Below, one piece after another: positions 22,884-34,014 of a stretch of 64,000 nucleotides of DNA (its first letter is position 1; each line of letters opens with the position of its first letter). The position numbers were made by a program, and so were the translations under genes. Origin of the DNA: Coptis chinensis (taxonomy: Eukaryota; Streptophyta; Magnoliopsida; Ranunculales; Ranunculaceae); NCBI GenBank assembly GCA_015680905.1, contig CM027382.1, positions 11,505,501 to 11,569,500 on the forward strand, given 5' to 3'. The notes under the pieces are model-generated. The model saw only the letters and a list, made by a program, of their open reading frames with translations. It was not told where the DNA came from and ran no database searches.

Positions 22884-22896
22884 TGAGAGGGGGCTG
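22884..22896 (+). promoter_or_regulatory. Polypurine tract of the Tat element
   Basis: The purine-rich TGAGAGGGGGCTG lies directly before the 3' LTR start, the usual site for plus-strand DNA priming. Confidence 0.75.
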
Positions 22897-23454
22897 TGTG
22901 AGGGAGTGATATTCTCATTCAGGAATATCAAGCACGTGTTCAGCATAGTGGAAATACCACACCAATCTCGACCTAGTTCTCTGAACTACCTTCAGAACGA
23001 CCTACATCATCATTTTATGTCTGCAAGCTACGAGATCGCTCTAAGACAAATCGACTCGCACATCTCTCCACAGATCGTTCAGTATCATGACTCAGCCCAT
23101 CTTCTAGAAGCAATCATTACCAAAGCCTTGCTTAATCAATCACTTGCCGCAAATTACGAACCACTGTAACTACTCCCCATCATTACAAAATTCCTACCAC
23201 CTCCACTTCAACACTTCTTCTCAATCTCAATCATACATTTGTGATTGACAGGACACGTGTTGGATAGAGATCCACCTTTCATAGCTATAAATGCCTCACA
23301 TATGAACTACGCCAGACCATATTTTTCTCTCCCCTCAGAATCGAGAGACAAATACGTAGGCAGTTCGCTTATCAACGAACTTGGTCTTTCCCATATTCAA
23401 TCCCCTTCTCTTCTTAACCTTGTATATAAAGGAAGACCAAAACACTCATTTACA
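22897..23454 (+). repeat. 3' LTR of the Tat element
   Basis: Begins TGTGAGGGAGTGATATTC and ends CATTTACA, colinear with the 5' LTR. A TATAAATG at 23286-23293 replaces the 5' LTR's TATAAATA. It is followed by the AAGAC target duplication (23455-23459). Confidence 0.93.
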
Positions 23455-23613
23455 AAGACCACTACTTGACCTTCTTGATCATCCGATCTAATGAACATAT
23501 CTTAGCCGCACTATTTTAAAAAATAAATAAAAACTAAAACTAAAACTAAAAATTACAAACTACAAATTAGTGAAATTACAAATGAACGACTAACCACACT
23601 GAATAACCAGTCA

Positions 23614-26240
23614 TTATTTGGTCATTATGTCGATGTTTTGCACATAGCTTTCTCTGCTCAGTAAATACGGAGATTCATAATACGAGGATGTGCTGCCTGT
23701 TGTCCCCATTGTGTTGCTCGTGTTGCTATCCAGTGTGGATCGGACCATGGGCCAAACAAATGCTGGCTTGAAGTGAGGAACATCAGGAACAGGCACAAGT
23801 CCGCAGACAATTTGAAAGATCGTATCGGCTTTGGGCCTTTCACTTGCTATAGGATGAGAGCAGGCGAGCCCAAGAAGCAATAGTCTCACTGCTTCCTCGA
23901 CCACGTAAGCAGTGCCCAATCTCTCATCAATTGCATCCAAAATGCGCCCCTCGCGATACAACTTCCACACCCAGTCGACCATGACCAATGACCCCAAGAT
24001 CCTGGTCCATGGTCGTTGACCACAAACAACTTCAAGAACTACTGCACCAAAACCAAACACATCAGACTCTCTAGTAGCTTTTCCAGCGTGGAAGGTTTCC
24101 GGTGCAATATATCCAAACGTGCCAGGTACACCTTCAATTTCAGCATACGATGTTCGTCCATGCTCTAAAGCACGTGCAAGCCCAAAGTCACCTAGGCGTG
24201 CATTGTAGTCGGAGTCGAGTAGTATATTGCTTGATTTGAGGTCACGGTGAACCACCATTTGATCATATTCATTGTGAAGGTAGTGTAGGGCAGATGCTAG
24301 ACCTGATATGATCTTGTATCGCTGAGCCCAACTTAAAAATTTGTCGGGTCCATTGAAAAGATGATTATCGAGACTGCCATTCGGCATGAATTCATAAACC
24401 AAAAGAAGCATACCACTTTTATGGCACCAACCTGAAAAAATATAACAACCAAATGTTAGACTATGAGGAAAATACATTTGATGACCATCAGTGAGAAAAA
24501 TATCAATTGTTTTTCATGTTCCTTCATTGAACATTGATCATCAAGTATTTAGAAGAGATTCACAAAAATGAATTTTTTCTTCCTGAGAATCGAGATGAAT
24601 TGGTCAAGGAATTGACTTTCTGTGGCTACTACTTCAATCCCCTCGCCCAGAAATATGTTGACCGAGGAGATTGATCCAAGGGAATTCTATGAAATTCGTT
24701 TTTGTAATATATAATGTGGTCCAATATATCTAGGTATGTCCCGCCAAGTTCTATTCGTGCATCTCTACAAGCTTGTGGTCAGCTTTGGATAGCTTTGAAA
24801 AACTATAAGAGGTCGCAAGTATAAGTCTCTTTAGGTGCAGTTACCATTGATCAGAACCATTTTACACATACACAAGAAAAATAATAGTATACATACACAA
24901 GCCTTGCTCCATTTATATGAAAGAAAGACAGCAGTAAAGAAAGTAAATCAATGTAGATAAATAAACATTGCATTAGATCAGAAGAAGAAGAAGAAGAAAA
25001 AGAACTCACCAATTAATCGAACAAGATGTTTGTGACGTAGGCGATTTATAATGGCTAGTTCAGCCAAAAAATCAGCTTTGCCTTCGATACTACCCCTTGA
25101 AAATTTCTTCACTGCCACTTCAAGATTCTCTTTAACTAAAACACCTCTATAAACAACACCAAATCCACCTTTCCCCAGCTTCATCTTCTCATCAAAATTG
25201 TTTGTTGCTTGCTTCAAATCCTTGAACTTAAACTCCCTTGGTATGCCAGGTAATGACATCAAAGCACTGGATATATTTAACTCATCAACATCCTTCTTCT
25301 TTAAATAATAAACCAAACCAACCAAACAAGTTACCATCAAACCCACAGCGACAACACCTACTCCTATCCCAACCTTTATCCAATGTTTCTTGCCTTTTGG
25401 CGGAATCTCACCAGTCGGCAGAATCTCAACAGTCAGATTCCATTTCAGCAAGCAGTTTAACTGCGCTGTAGTTCCTGTGGACGCAGAAAATCCGAAATAG
25501 GATATCTGATTTACATAATCCTTCAAGTTAATAGACTCATTTAGAATGGGGAGACTAGGCTTTGGCTTATCTTCTTTGTCCATGTAAACCTCCAAAAACT
25601 TTGTTCTACCATTATACTGCACCCAAACATTGTACTTGACTGCTGCATTAAAAGGTGCAATCGCCATGTCAGGCTTTGATAGTGACACGGTCTTGTGTGA
25701 TCGAACGCTGTTAATGTTAAGTCCCATATGATTATCGTCGGGATCATAATCTTGCTTCTTTGTGTCAAGCTCTATGGCAACGAACTTGTTACTTGTATTG
25801 TTGTCATTGGTGGCGTTCGTTATGCCAAGCCACTCACCATGACTATTCAATGGAATAGTAAGGTCTGGGGCTATGATGAATGTGAAACCTTCGCCCGGTA
25901 ATTCAGGAGGAGGAACATAGAAATTGACTAAAAAGGTGGAGTTGAAAGAAGCAACCACACCAGAAGAGTTGGTGTTACTTTCCCATAACGTGAAATTTCT
26001 TGTCATCATAATCCTACCAGACTTGTTTTGACGAATACTGATATTGCTAATTGTATCAGGTGTAATCTGAATAGCTCCTGTTGAATCGATTGTTGAATCT
26101 AGAGCAGTTAAGAAGCTGTACTGGCTGTTGTTGAATTTTTCCGCCGAGTATATAAAGGGATTTTGTATCTGAGCTTTACATGTCAATGGAAACATCATTA
26201 TGGAAATGAAGAAAACTAAGATTATTGGGAGAAGACCCAT
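23614..26240 (-). CDS. L-type lectin-domain receptor kinase (two exons, 682 aa)
   Basis: Exons 26240-25010 and 24431-23614, joined by a GT/AG intron (24432-25009, phase 1) so that RLI-G-WCHKSG reads through; the sum is 2049 bases. Residues 1-24 are a signal peptide. A legume-lectin ectodomain with several N-glycosylation sites (such as NSTF, NATN) extends to about 270. A membrane span lies at about 285-312. The kinase has a glycine loop (GKGGFGVVY), VAVKKF lysine, HRDLKSSN catalytic loop, DFGLA and an APE-containing activation segment, all intact. The family sits in the plasma membrane and senses extracellular ligands in immunity and stress. A frame running past the donor into a poly-Glu/Phe stretch is intron read-through. 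The Tat 3' LTR ends 160 bases from the stop codon. Confidence 0.93.
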
Positions 26241-26488
26241 TACATGAGATGATCGGGCAAACGACTTAAGGAAGTAATAGATTTTAATGGAGGGGATTCA
26301 CAAGTATTTTAATTGCTTCTGGTTTAATAGAGGGAATTGAGTTTTTTATTGAGGGATTAAACATTAAAGGTTGAACATTCTTTTAAGAGATCGATATCCA
26401 CTTCTTGGTTGTGCTCGAAGAAACTTCTTATTGTGGACTTTTGGAATTAAAATCTTGTTTAATGTTTATAAAACTAGGGTCTTATTAT
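26241..26488 (-). promoter_or_regulatory. Upstream region of the lectin receptor kinase
   Basis: The 248 bases between the start codon and the inverted-repeat element must hold the 5' UTR and core promoter. The region is AT-rich and I cannot point to one convincing TATA box. Confidence 0.35.
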
Positions 26489-27267
26489 TGCCGGACCCCA
26501 ATTTGTGTTGGGCGGACTCCTAAAAAAAAAAACAATTATTACAAATATGTCATTGGTTTCAAAAAAATCCAAAAAAAAAACAATTATTACAAGTATGTTA
26601 TTGATTTCCAAAAAATTGAATTCGAAACCCCAAACTTAAACGACCCAGCTAAGTGGTTTGGACTAAACGACTTTCGTTTGGACTAAGTCCCAAACGACTT
26701 GACCACACCGTTTGTGACTTAGTCCAAACGACCCGACCAGGTCGTTTAGACTAAGTCCCAAACGACTTAGCCACACCGTTTGGGACTTAGGTCAAACGAC
26801 CCGACCACACCGATCAAGAGCCCAAAAAAACAGAACTTTGAATTTTTTTTCAAAGTTCAAATCCCAAACAACATGGCCACATCGTTTTGAACTAAGTCCA
26901 AACGGTGTGACCATATCGTTGGAGACTTAGTCCAAACGGTGTGGCCATATCGTTGGGGATTTTTCTAAGTCCAAACGGTGTGGCCATTTTTTATAAGTCT
27001 AAATCCCAACGGCATACCACCACATCGTTTTGGACTCAAATCCGCACGGTGTGGCCATGTCGCTGGGATTTGAACTTTTTGAAAAAATTCAAAATTCTCG
27101 CTTTTTAGGCTCTTAACCGGTGTGGCGTCGTTTGATTAAGTCCCAAACGAAGTCCCAAACGAAAACGACCTAAATGATCGTTTAAGTTTGGGGTTTCAAT
27201 TCAATTTTTCAATCAACCGATTTATAATAATCGTTTAAGTTTGGGCAACACAAATTGGAGTCCGGCA
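26489..27267. mobile_element. Inverted-repeat element with internal AAACGAC/GGTGTGGCCA repeats
   Basis: The left end TGCCGGACCCCAATTTGTGT and the complement of the right end TGCCGGACTCCAATTTGTGT are near-identical terminal inverted repeats. The 779-base interior consists largely of short, inverted and direct variants of CCAAACGACC, CACACCGTTTG and CAAACGGTGTGGCCA. There is no coding capacity. I do not see a clean target duplication, so the superfamily is open. It lies about 250 bases upstream of the lectin kinase start and could affect its promoter. Confidence 0.7.
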
Positions 27268-28780
27268 GTAACAAATATCTAAAACTATGAGGAAATGATA
27301 ACATGCAACCTTCTAGCTAGCCTGTTTAGCACTCAAAATTGGTCTAGGGAAGTTTACATAAATCGTCAAAACGATCATTTTTAAACTGAGATAGACATAA
27401 TGTATCATTGTTCCTACTTACTATATGCACTTTAATATTATTTTGAGCAGTTCATCATCTATTGATCTCTATTGTTCTTTGATAATTGATACTAGGAATT
27501 TTTCTGTCATTTAATTCTATAATAACGAACTCGTGTCACTCATGCCATTAGCTGAATGATTTGAGTTTGATTCACATACACCACCAAGTTAATTAGAGGT
27601 AGCTACTTTACTTAACCTGAGCGCTTAAAAGTGAACTTCGCTCTGGTAATGGTCTATAGACACTAGAGAGATTCCCTCATGTACGTCTACAGGCAGGGAT
27701 AGAAACTGTTCCCTCATAGAATCTTAGAAGAAATCACATATTATTCTTCAGTTTTCACCAGGGTTTAGATAACACTGTCCGTTTTTGCTGCTCGCAAGGA
27801 TGCCAGGAAACTACAAGCGACTGAATGGTTATTTCCCTTCTACCGCGTACCATTCATTTGTGGCATTCCGGCATCCTTGGAAGATGCCTTGCCCTTATCA
27901 ATTTTGCTTCTCCCTATAGCCGGCCATCAGAAATTACTTGGAAGCATGCCTCTTTAGTCCGCCCAACCTTGCAGACCATGCCATAGAATAATTAAATAAC
28001 ATTGCTATAACTCATAAAATTCAAAATAAGGATAACATTAACTACCAGCCAAATGGATTGTGGATTTACTTTTCTCTTCCAGTGTGGAGAATATCAACCT
28101 TTGAAAGAACTGCAGATAGAAAACACCAAAGTAGATTTTTCTCCTTAGGCTTGGTCAATATCTCTAGCACTCTAGCAGGATAGGTATAATATGTTATACT
28201 GTGTGTCCAATCGACACAAGTGTATGGTCAAAATCCGCGGGTGACGGGCAAATAGAATAAACCTCACACCATAGGATAAAGTGTAATGTGTGATCCAATC
28301 ACAATTAGATGCTGCCATGCCCAGGATGCGTGGATCATTTTTTGGCTTGGGTGCATCGAGAAGATGTGGAACAAAAGACGTCGAAGAGTCTCTTGTGACC
28401 GTTAGAACCCATCTTGATTTTACTTTGGTTATGGATGAGCTTGGTAGAAATAGAATATCCTCATTTACTGGCTTGATTCGGTTTCCTTGAATCATGCTAG
28501 CTATCACAAGGAAACGTATTAGATATTAGAGGATTTGTAGGAAGCTACCGTTGATAAAACTTCTATATATAAGACCCAAGAGAAGAAATAAGTAAATATG
28601 GTTTTTATCCTCCGTGAGATATCATGTTTAGTGTCTAATGTTTATGAACACAAGAGATTTGGAAAAGTTCAACCATCATGAGTTTGGTTAAGATATTGGC
28701 TATTTGAGAATGATTAGTCCCTGCCCTGCAGTATTATGGTGATACATAACGGACATATAATAAGTGGAATCAGATCACCT
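27268..28780. other. Gene-free spacer
   Basis: No supported gene or repeat structure. Short frames such as 28172-28507 (minus) show no family resemblance. Confidence 0.4.
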
Positions 28781-29042
28781 AAGCGCGGAGCCAAGAATTT
28801 CATTCAGGTAGGGCACCACGTATATCGCAATAACCTTTTGAATGTGAAAACAACATGGTTTCGCTTTAGCGGATGTTGCACTTGATTAGGGCGAGTATTT
28901 TGGAACTAATTAATAGGGACTTGAAATGTTTGGGCTCTCGTGATGTCACTTGAGTCCAAAATTAAAGGGCGATTTGAAAGGCGATTTCTTTTCTTCAGGA
29001 GTCGACTTTTATTTCCTCTTAAGCTACTATTTTTAGTAAGTT

Positions 29043-30674
29043 TTGGTGAGAATGGATCTCTACGAGTTTGAAAATCCAGTCTCTGTGAACAAGCCATCGG
29101 CAACTAATAAAGAGCAAGGAGAAGTACAAGTTACTAAGGTGCAAGCAAATGGAAAGAATCAGAGAAAATTTTCCTATGCAGATGCGGCAAGACAAAAGCA
29201 AAGTGTGGAGTTTCAAGATCTCCCACTACCAGAAAAAATGGGGGAATACCCTGCCATCACCATTCCACAACAAGCATACGAAAGGGGTCTACAGTACTGT
29301 AAGTTCTGGCTCTTTGGTAAAATCGACATACAAAAAGTCTCCACTGACAGAGTACGTGCGGGAGCTAGCTAAGGAAAAATGGGCACCAACTGGTGAGTGG
29401 CTTATAACCCCTATTGGTAAAGGTTACATCTTTATTAGATTTTCAAATGCAGGATATGAATCGGATGTGGGCTAAGGGTGCTTGGGAGTTTGACAAACTT
29501 CTATTGAGATTGAGTCAATGGATACCAAACTTTAACCCCGATTTGCAAAAACAAACACATGCACTTGTTACAAACACATGCACTTGTTTGGATCAGACTA
29601 CCAGGGCTAAGTCAAGAGTACTGCTAAGTCAAGAGTACTGGGAACCAGAAACTCTCATGTCAATTGCTAACTCTCATGTCAATTACTAGAGGTGTAGGCT
29701 ATCATATGCTCATAGATGAGAAAACACTTAAGAGACTTGGATATTATGCATGCATCTTAGTTGATGTGGACTTGGCTGAACCAATACCAGATCAAATCTA
29801 TGTCAAGATGAAAGAGTTCAATTTATGGCAAACAATTCTAGTGGGAAAGCTGCCAAAAATGCGTAATCACTGCAAGATTGTTGGTTATCTTGTGACAGTT
29901 TGCAAAAAGCTTAAAGGAGTTATGCAAGCAAATGATAAGGGTAAGGAAGTGGTAGTGGACACAACCCCTCCAGTAGAAAATGCCCAGGTTGATGGTACAA
30001 AGAAAAAGAAAAGAAACAGGAAGACAGGGCATCAGGAATGGGTGAGAGTAGACACAAATAAGAAAGATGGAGCTAATAATGAGGAAACAAATAAGAAAGA
30101 TGGAGATAACAATGAGGTTAGCGCCACTAAGGACGCAGGCACGAGTAACCAATTTGCGGCTTTGGCAGAAATTAAAGAGGATACACACGGAAACGAGGTA
30201 GTAGAAGTGCTGAATATTGAGACAACAGTCCGAGTGGTGACAGACTCACCTAGTGTGGATGATACTAACCTACCGCTTGTGTGTGCATCACCCACGACGA
30301 TGGGTGCCACATCGCCTCAAGTGGATGTGCGACAAGAAAAAGAAATGGAACCTCTACGCTCAACGCTAGTGAGCACGAACTTGAACGAGCAAGTAAAGAA
30401 GGAGGCGACAGTGGTACAAGCTATGAATAGTAGAGTTTTAGACTCCTATTCTTCATCAACAACGAGAGAAGAGCCCTCTAGTGCCTCTTCAGAAGCAGCC
30501 AATAGAGTCTTAAATGAAACCAACTCCATATTGAGATTGGTCAATTGGGTAGATCTTGTTGAGGATAAAGATAACTTAGAGGATGGCGATGAACCATGGC
30601 AAGCTCAGAAGAAGAGAGGAAGTAAGCCAAAGGGGAAAGTTGCCGATCCGACTCCTCGTCCACCCAGGGATTGA
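29043..30674 (+). pseudogene. LINE ORF1 (DUF4283-type with zinc-knuckle-like end), frameshifted
   Basis: The plus-strand frame opens MDLYEFENPV and contains KFSYADAARQ, YCKFWLFGKIDI, LAKEKWAPTGEW, GAWEFDKLLLRL, QEYWEPETLM, YACILVDVDLAEPIP and a degenerate HCKIVGYLVTVCKKL. That order is usual for the RNA-binding ORF1 of plant L1 elements (DUF4283 followed by a CCHC-like knuckle, here with its first Cys lost). A Lys/Asn/Thr-rich tail runs to the stop at 30672-30674. Frame changes occur near 29350, near 29460 and at three short tandem duplications (29552-29687), so the protein cannot be made in one piece. Confidence 0.82.
29552..29687. repeat. Three adjacent short tandem duplications (19, 17 and 19 bp)
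   Basis: CAAACACATGCACTTGTTA is repeated at 29552-29570 and 29571-29589 (second copy ends TTT). GCTAAGTCAAGAGTACT is repeated exactly at 29606-29622 and 29623-29639. AACTCTCATGTCAATTGCT is repeated at 29650-29668 and 29669-29687 with one change. Each adds a number of bases not divisible by three, and each breaks the LINE ORF1 frame. Confidence 0.95.
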
Positions 30675-31460
30675 AACATTCCAGCAAGATATAAATGAAT
30701 TACTCTTACTGGAAACACACATGGTTTAGAATCTAGAATGAAAGTTTATCACCTTCATGGAATATATTATTTTGGATTCAAAATGGGAACTTAATCCAGC
30801 CCGGGTGGTGCTCAACCCCTATATTGTAACCTTATTATTATATATAATATTTACATTTTGCTTGCAAAAATAAAATAAAAAATGGAGGAGTATTTCTACT
30901 ACCACGGCTATGGGTGATTGATCAGGAATACGCTTCATATGAATTTATCCATATCTAATTATCTATACAAAAATCAATTGCATACACTACAAAAAAAAAT
31001 TAATTATTCCTTAAAGGCAAAAAATTAATTATTCTTTAAAGGCTAACCGATCGAACAAGTGAAAAACCCGACAAATTAAACATCACAAACACAAAGTCTG
31101 AGAACATAGCATAACCAAAACAACACAATCCACAGACAAACTAACAACCCAATTTCAGAAAAACAACAACTGAATCATTACTTTAACATATTGTCAAGTA
31201 TAAAATAACAGAAGAAATTACCTTAAGGAAATAATCAGGAGTAGAAACAATCTCTTCGGTCCTTTAACAACGCATAGGTCATTTGCACTTAGGTTTTTTT
31301 CACACTTCAATTAGCCTTTGTTTTTAATGTTTGGGTTGTAGTTAGACGGTGGGCCTAAGGTAGGATAGTAAGTTAACAACACTACTATTTTTATTTTATT
31401 TTTATCCAAAGTTCAGGGAGGGCCCAGGCTCAGACTGGTCCATGAATAGATCTGCCCCTG

Positions 31461-31854
31461 ACCTGCACCAAGGTTTGCTATCAGTGTATGTAGACTCTCG
31501 TAGAGGATACGATCTACACTTTACACTAGCCAGTCTCAAGGATAAGTGTTATGCATACATTAAAGAGTAAACTTGTTGCTATTGTGAAAGGTATATATGT
31601 AATGGCATCCAAAGTCGCACTCATCCCTAGCACATTTGAGTTCATGTCATATGAAGGCTAAATCTGAATCTGGACTAAGCAAGTGATGTCTACTACTCTT
31701 GTACCAAATTGTTGAAACAAATTTATGGGAGCTATGAATTGAATTTACTAAATTGAAAGAGAAGCCATAAAAGTGATGCACACAAATTGACACATACACA
31801 CACACAAGTGTTGTACGGAGTTGAAGACATATGTAAACAACTTGCATCTGGTCA
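31461..31854. other. Gene-free spacer
   Basis: AT-rich spacer with no readable gene. Its end borders the 9 bp target duplication of the next element. Confidence 0.5.
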
Positions 31855-31863
31855 TTAATTTAT

Positions 31864-33017
31864 GGGTTTTTTTGCATTTTGGTCCTAGTGATATTAGGAT
31901 TTGGTCAACAATTAATTGTTTATTGCACTTTGGATCTAAAATTGTCGTTAGCCCATAAAAAAATTTATAATACCACATTTATCTTTAAAATTATCGGCCA
32001 TCACATAGCTGGTATTAAGCAGTTTGGTTCTAGTGATATTAGGGTTTGGTCAACAATTAATTGTTTATTGCACTTTGGCCTCGTCAGCCCATCTAAAATT
32101 TTATAATACCATATTTACCCTTAAAACGATTGGCTATCATTTAATCATTTGTTTTTAATCAATGACTCGTTTTACACCATGTGTATCTCAACTAACTGAG
32201 TCTCAAACTTACATTTTATCTTTTTCATATCTTATCACCACCACCTTCTCCTCCACCACTCAATTATCACCTCATTCATCACCATTCAACAATCACCGTC
32301 ATTTAGCTTTCTCAACTTTATATAAATATTAAAATCATTGTCCTACTGAACTTAAAAGACTATAGGACTACAAAAATTAACTTTGAATTTAAAAAAAAAA
32401 AAAAAAAAAGATCCAGTATTTGAAATTTCAACTTAAACTCCCTAATAAATTAGACAAAAATCTTAACAACTCTTATCTAGCTTAACCCAAAATCTAAAAA
32501 AAAATGAGTATCAAAGATCAGCAACAAACTTGAATGTTCAAAGATCGCTGACAAACTTGAAAATATGATCGTAAAGTGAAAATGTGAGAAATGGGTTTTT
32601 GATTGAATTGGTAGTTGATTGTGTTAATGGTGACCATTGTTTTTGGATGGTAGTGGTGGTGACGATTCATATTGTTATGGAGGGTGGAGGTGGTGGTGGA
32701 GCGGTGTTCAAGAAAAAAAATGTTAACTGTCTAAACTCCATCGTTGGATTGAATGAATGAGATGATGTCTTGTGTAGTTTTTAGTAATTGGTTCCACTTT
32801 TAATATAGCAATATTTGCAGTTTGGTCCTCAAGTAGGTCACGTGTACTATATGCGCAATGTATTATGGGAATTTTAAAAAATATATGGACAAAATAGACG
32901 TGGAACGTTCGGTCAACACACTTTAACAGTAATTTTGGATCAAAGTGCAATAAACAATTAATTGTAGACCAAGCTCTAATATCACTATTATCACAATGAC
33001 CAAAATACAAAAAACCC
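31864..33017. mobile_element. Non-autonomous Mutator-like element
   Basis: Ends are GGGTTTTTTTGCATTTTGGT on the left and, as complement, GGGTTTTTTGTATTTTGGTC on the right. TTAATTTAT occurs on both sides (31855-31863 and 33018-33026), a perfect 9 bp target duplication, as expected for Mutator-type transposition. The inverted repeats extend over about 75 bases (CAATTAATTGTTTATTGCAC is in both arms). The left arm is tandemly duplicated: 31881-31934 recurs at 32024-32078. No transposase. Confidence 0.87.
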
Positions 33018-33026
33018 TTAATTTAT

Positions 33027-33249
33027 ATATAAATGGAGAATTATAGATCTGAATTTGATAGTATGCATTGCCTTAGTTTGGTTTGGCAGTTGGCCTAGAT
33101 TCAATTAACTGCAATCCTGAACGACTTACTTTTGTTGTGGTCCTTGCAAAATAATACGTCTAGTACTCTAGTTGTTGCTGGATACTTTTCAAATATACAT
33201 TTGGTTTAAATAAAATAAGACTTAGTTATTTTATCTCCTAATCCAAACC
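33027..33249. other. Spacer between two transposons
   Basis: Nothing recognised. Confidence 0.5.
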
Positions 33250-33669
33250 GACTATTGCTGATGATCGACCAAATTGATTATGCCAAGGGCCATATACATG
33301 TTTGGTAAAAATGCCCTCACCCCCTAATCATAATTCTTAAATCCACCACATTTTCTTTTCCAAATTTTCTTCCACTTCCCTTTCTTAAAAAATTTAATCA
33401 CTCTAAAATATCCGCTCTTTATTAAAAAATGGTCTCCGATTAATATTTCATAGAACAAATGAAATATTGTGAAATATTAATTGGAGATCATTTTTAATAA
33501 AGAGCGGATATTTTAGAAGGATTAATTTTAAAAAAATGGAAGTGAAAGAAAGTTTGGAGAAGATGAAGTGTGGTGGATTTATGAATTATGATTAGGGGGT
33601 GAGGGCATTTTTGCCAAACATATATGTATCTAGCCCTTGGCAAAAGCAATTTGGTCATTGGCAATAGTC
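33250..33669. mobile_element. Foldback MITE with long inverted arms
   Basis: The left arm starts GACTATTGCTGATG and the right arm ends CAATGACC-type sequence read in complement as GACTATTGCCAATG. The arms pair for most of 150-180 bases each (for example CCCTCACCCCCTAATCATAA with TTATGATTAGGGGGTGAGGG) around a short centre at about 33460. Transcribed, it would make a near-perfect hairpin. There is no coding sequence and no clear target duplication. Confidence 0.85.
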
Positions 33670-33841
33670 AGACCATATGTTAACGCTTAATTCCCCAAAT
33701 CGCATATAGGGCGAGATAAACAAAATGATATATGGAAAAATAAGTAAACTAGATAGCAATAGGTCGGATAAAAAAATTAATAGTCAAAATTATTCATGGG
33801 TACTAAGGGTTAAATAGTATTACCACCACCACTGCACTCCC

Positions 33842-34014
33842 TGTTGGAGAATAACTTATCGATACCAATCGATCCTCACTACACATATTACTTGTAATAT
33901 GAACACACTACTACTCCAAACAAATTCTAAATATCCACTAAAACCAACATAGCATGCCCAACTCTCTAAACAATTATCAACAACAAATAATAATGCAAAT
34001 AAAAGTAAAGCATA
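33842..34014 (-). repeat. 3' LTR of copia element, distal part
   Basis: Matches the start of the intact LTR at 47633. It is cut at 34014 by the CACTA element; the rest resumes at 39434. ATA at 34012-34014 is one copy of the CACTA target duplication. Confidence 0.93.

Larger units (their letters stand above)
8568..23454 (+). mobile_element. Tat-lineage Ty3/gypsy LTR retrotransposon, complete but decayed
   Basis: Two LTRs beginning TGTGAGGGAGTGATATT bound the element and AAGAC occurs on both sides (8563-8567 and 23455-23459), a perfect 5 bp target duplication. Plus-strand order is LTR, primer site, gag, protease, reverse transcriptase, RNase H, a second RNase H, integrase, tandem-repeat spacer, antisense accessory gene, polypurine tract, LTR. 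The second RNase H domain and the long region between integrase and the 3' LTR carrying an antisense ORF are hallmarks of Tat elements (Ogre/Retand/Grande relatives). Many in-frame stops mean it cannot make its own proteins. By eye the LTRs differ by several percent, so it is not recent. A 1215 bp solo LTR is nested at 19274-20488. Confidence 0.95.
28901..30887 (+). mobile_element. LINE (L1-type) remnant with ORF1 only
   Basis: It carries a LINE ORF1 but no reverse transcriptase ORF2. It ends with ATTGTAACCTTATTATTATA and an A-rich tail near 30880. GAGTATTT occurs just before (28893-28900) and just after (30888-30895), a possible 8 bp target duplication, though short enough to be chance. The short distance from ORF1 stop to the tail implies an internal deletion that removed ORF2. 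Confidence 0.6.
28781..31460. mobile_element. Possible hAT-like non-autonomous element
   Basis: The left end carries GCGCGGAGCC followed by AAGAATTTCATTCAGGTAGG. The right end carries GGGAGGGCCCAGGCTC and finishes ATAGATCTGCCCCTG, whose complement begins CAGGGGCAGATC. The CAGGGGCGGA-type terminus with GGAGCC next to it is common in plant hAT elements. Target duplications are not readable and the left terminus is eroded. A LINE remnant lies inside. Confidence 0.4.

Noticed and set aside
25007-25420. Extension of the lectin kinase frame past the donor site, ending in a run of Phe
   Set aside because: The frame beyond 25010 translates a GAA/CTT microsatellite in the intron; splicing to 24431 restores the conserved kinase sequence WCHKSG.
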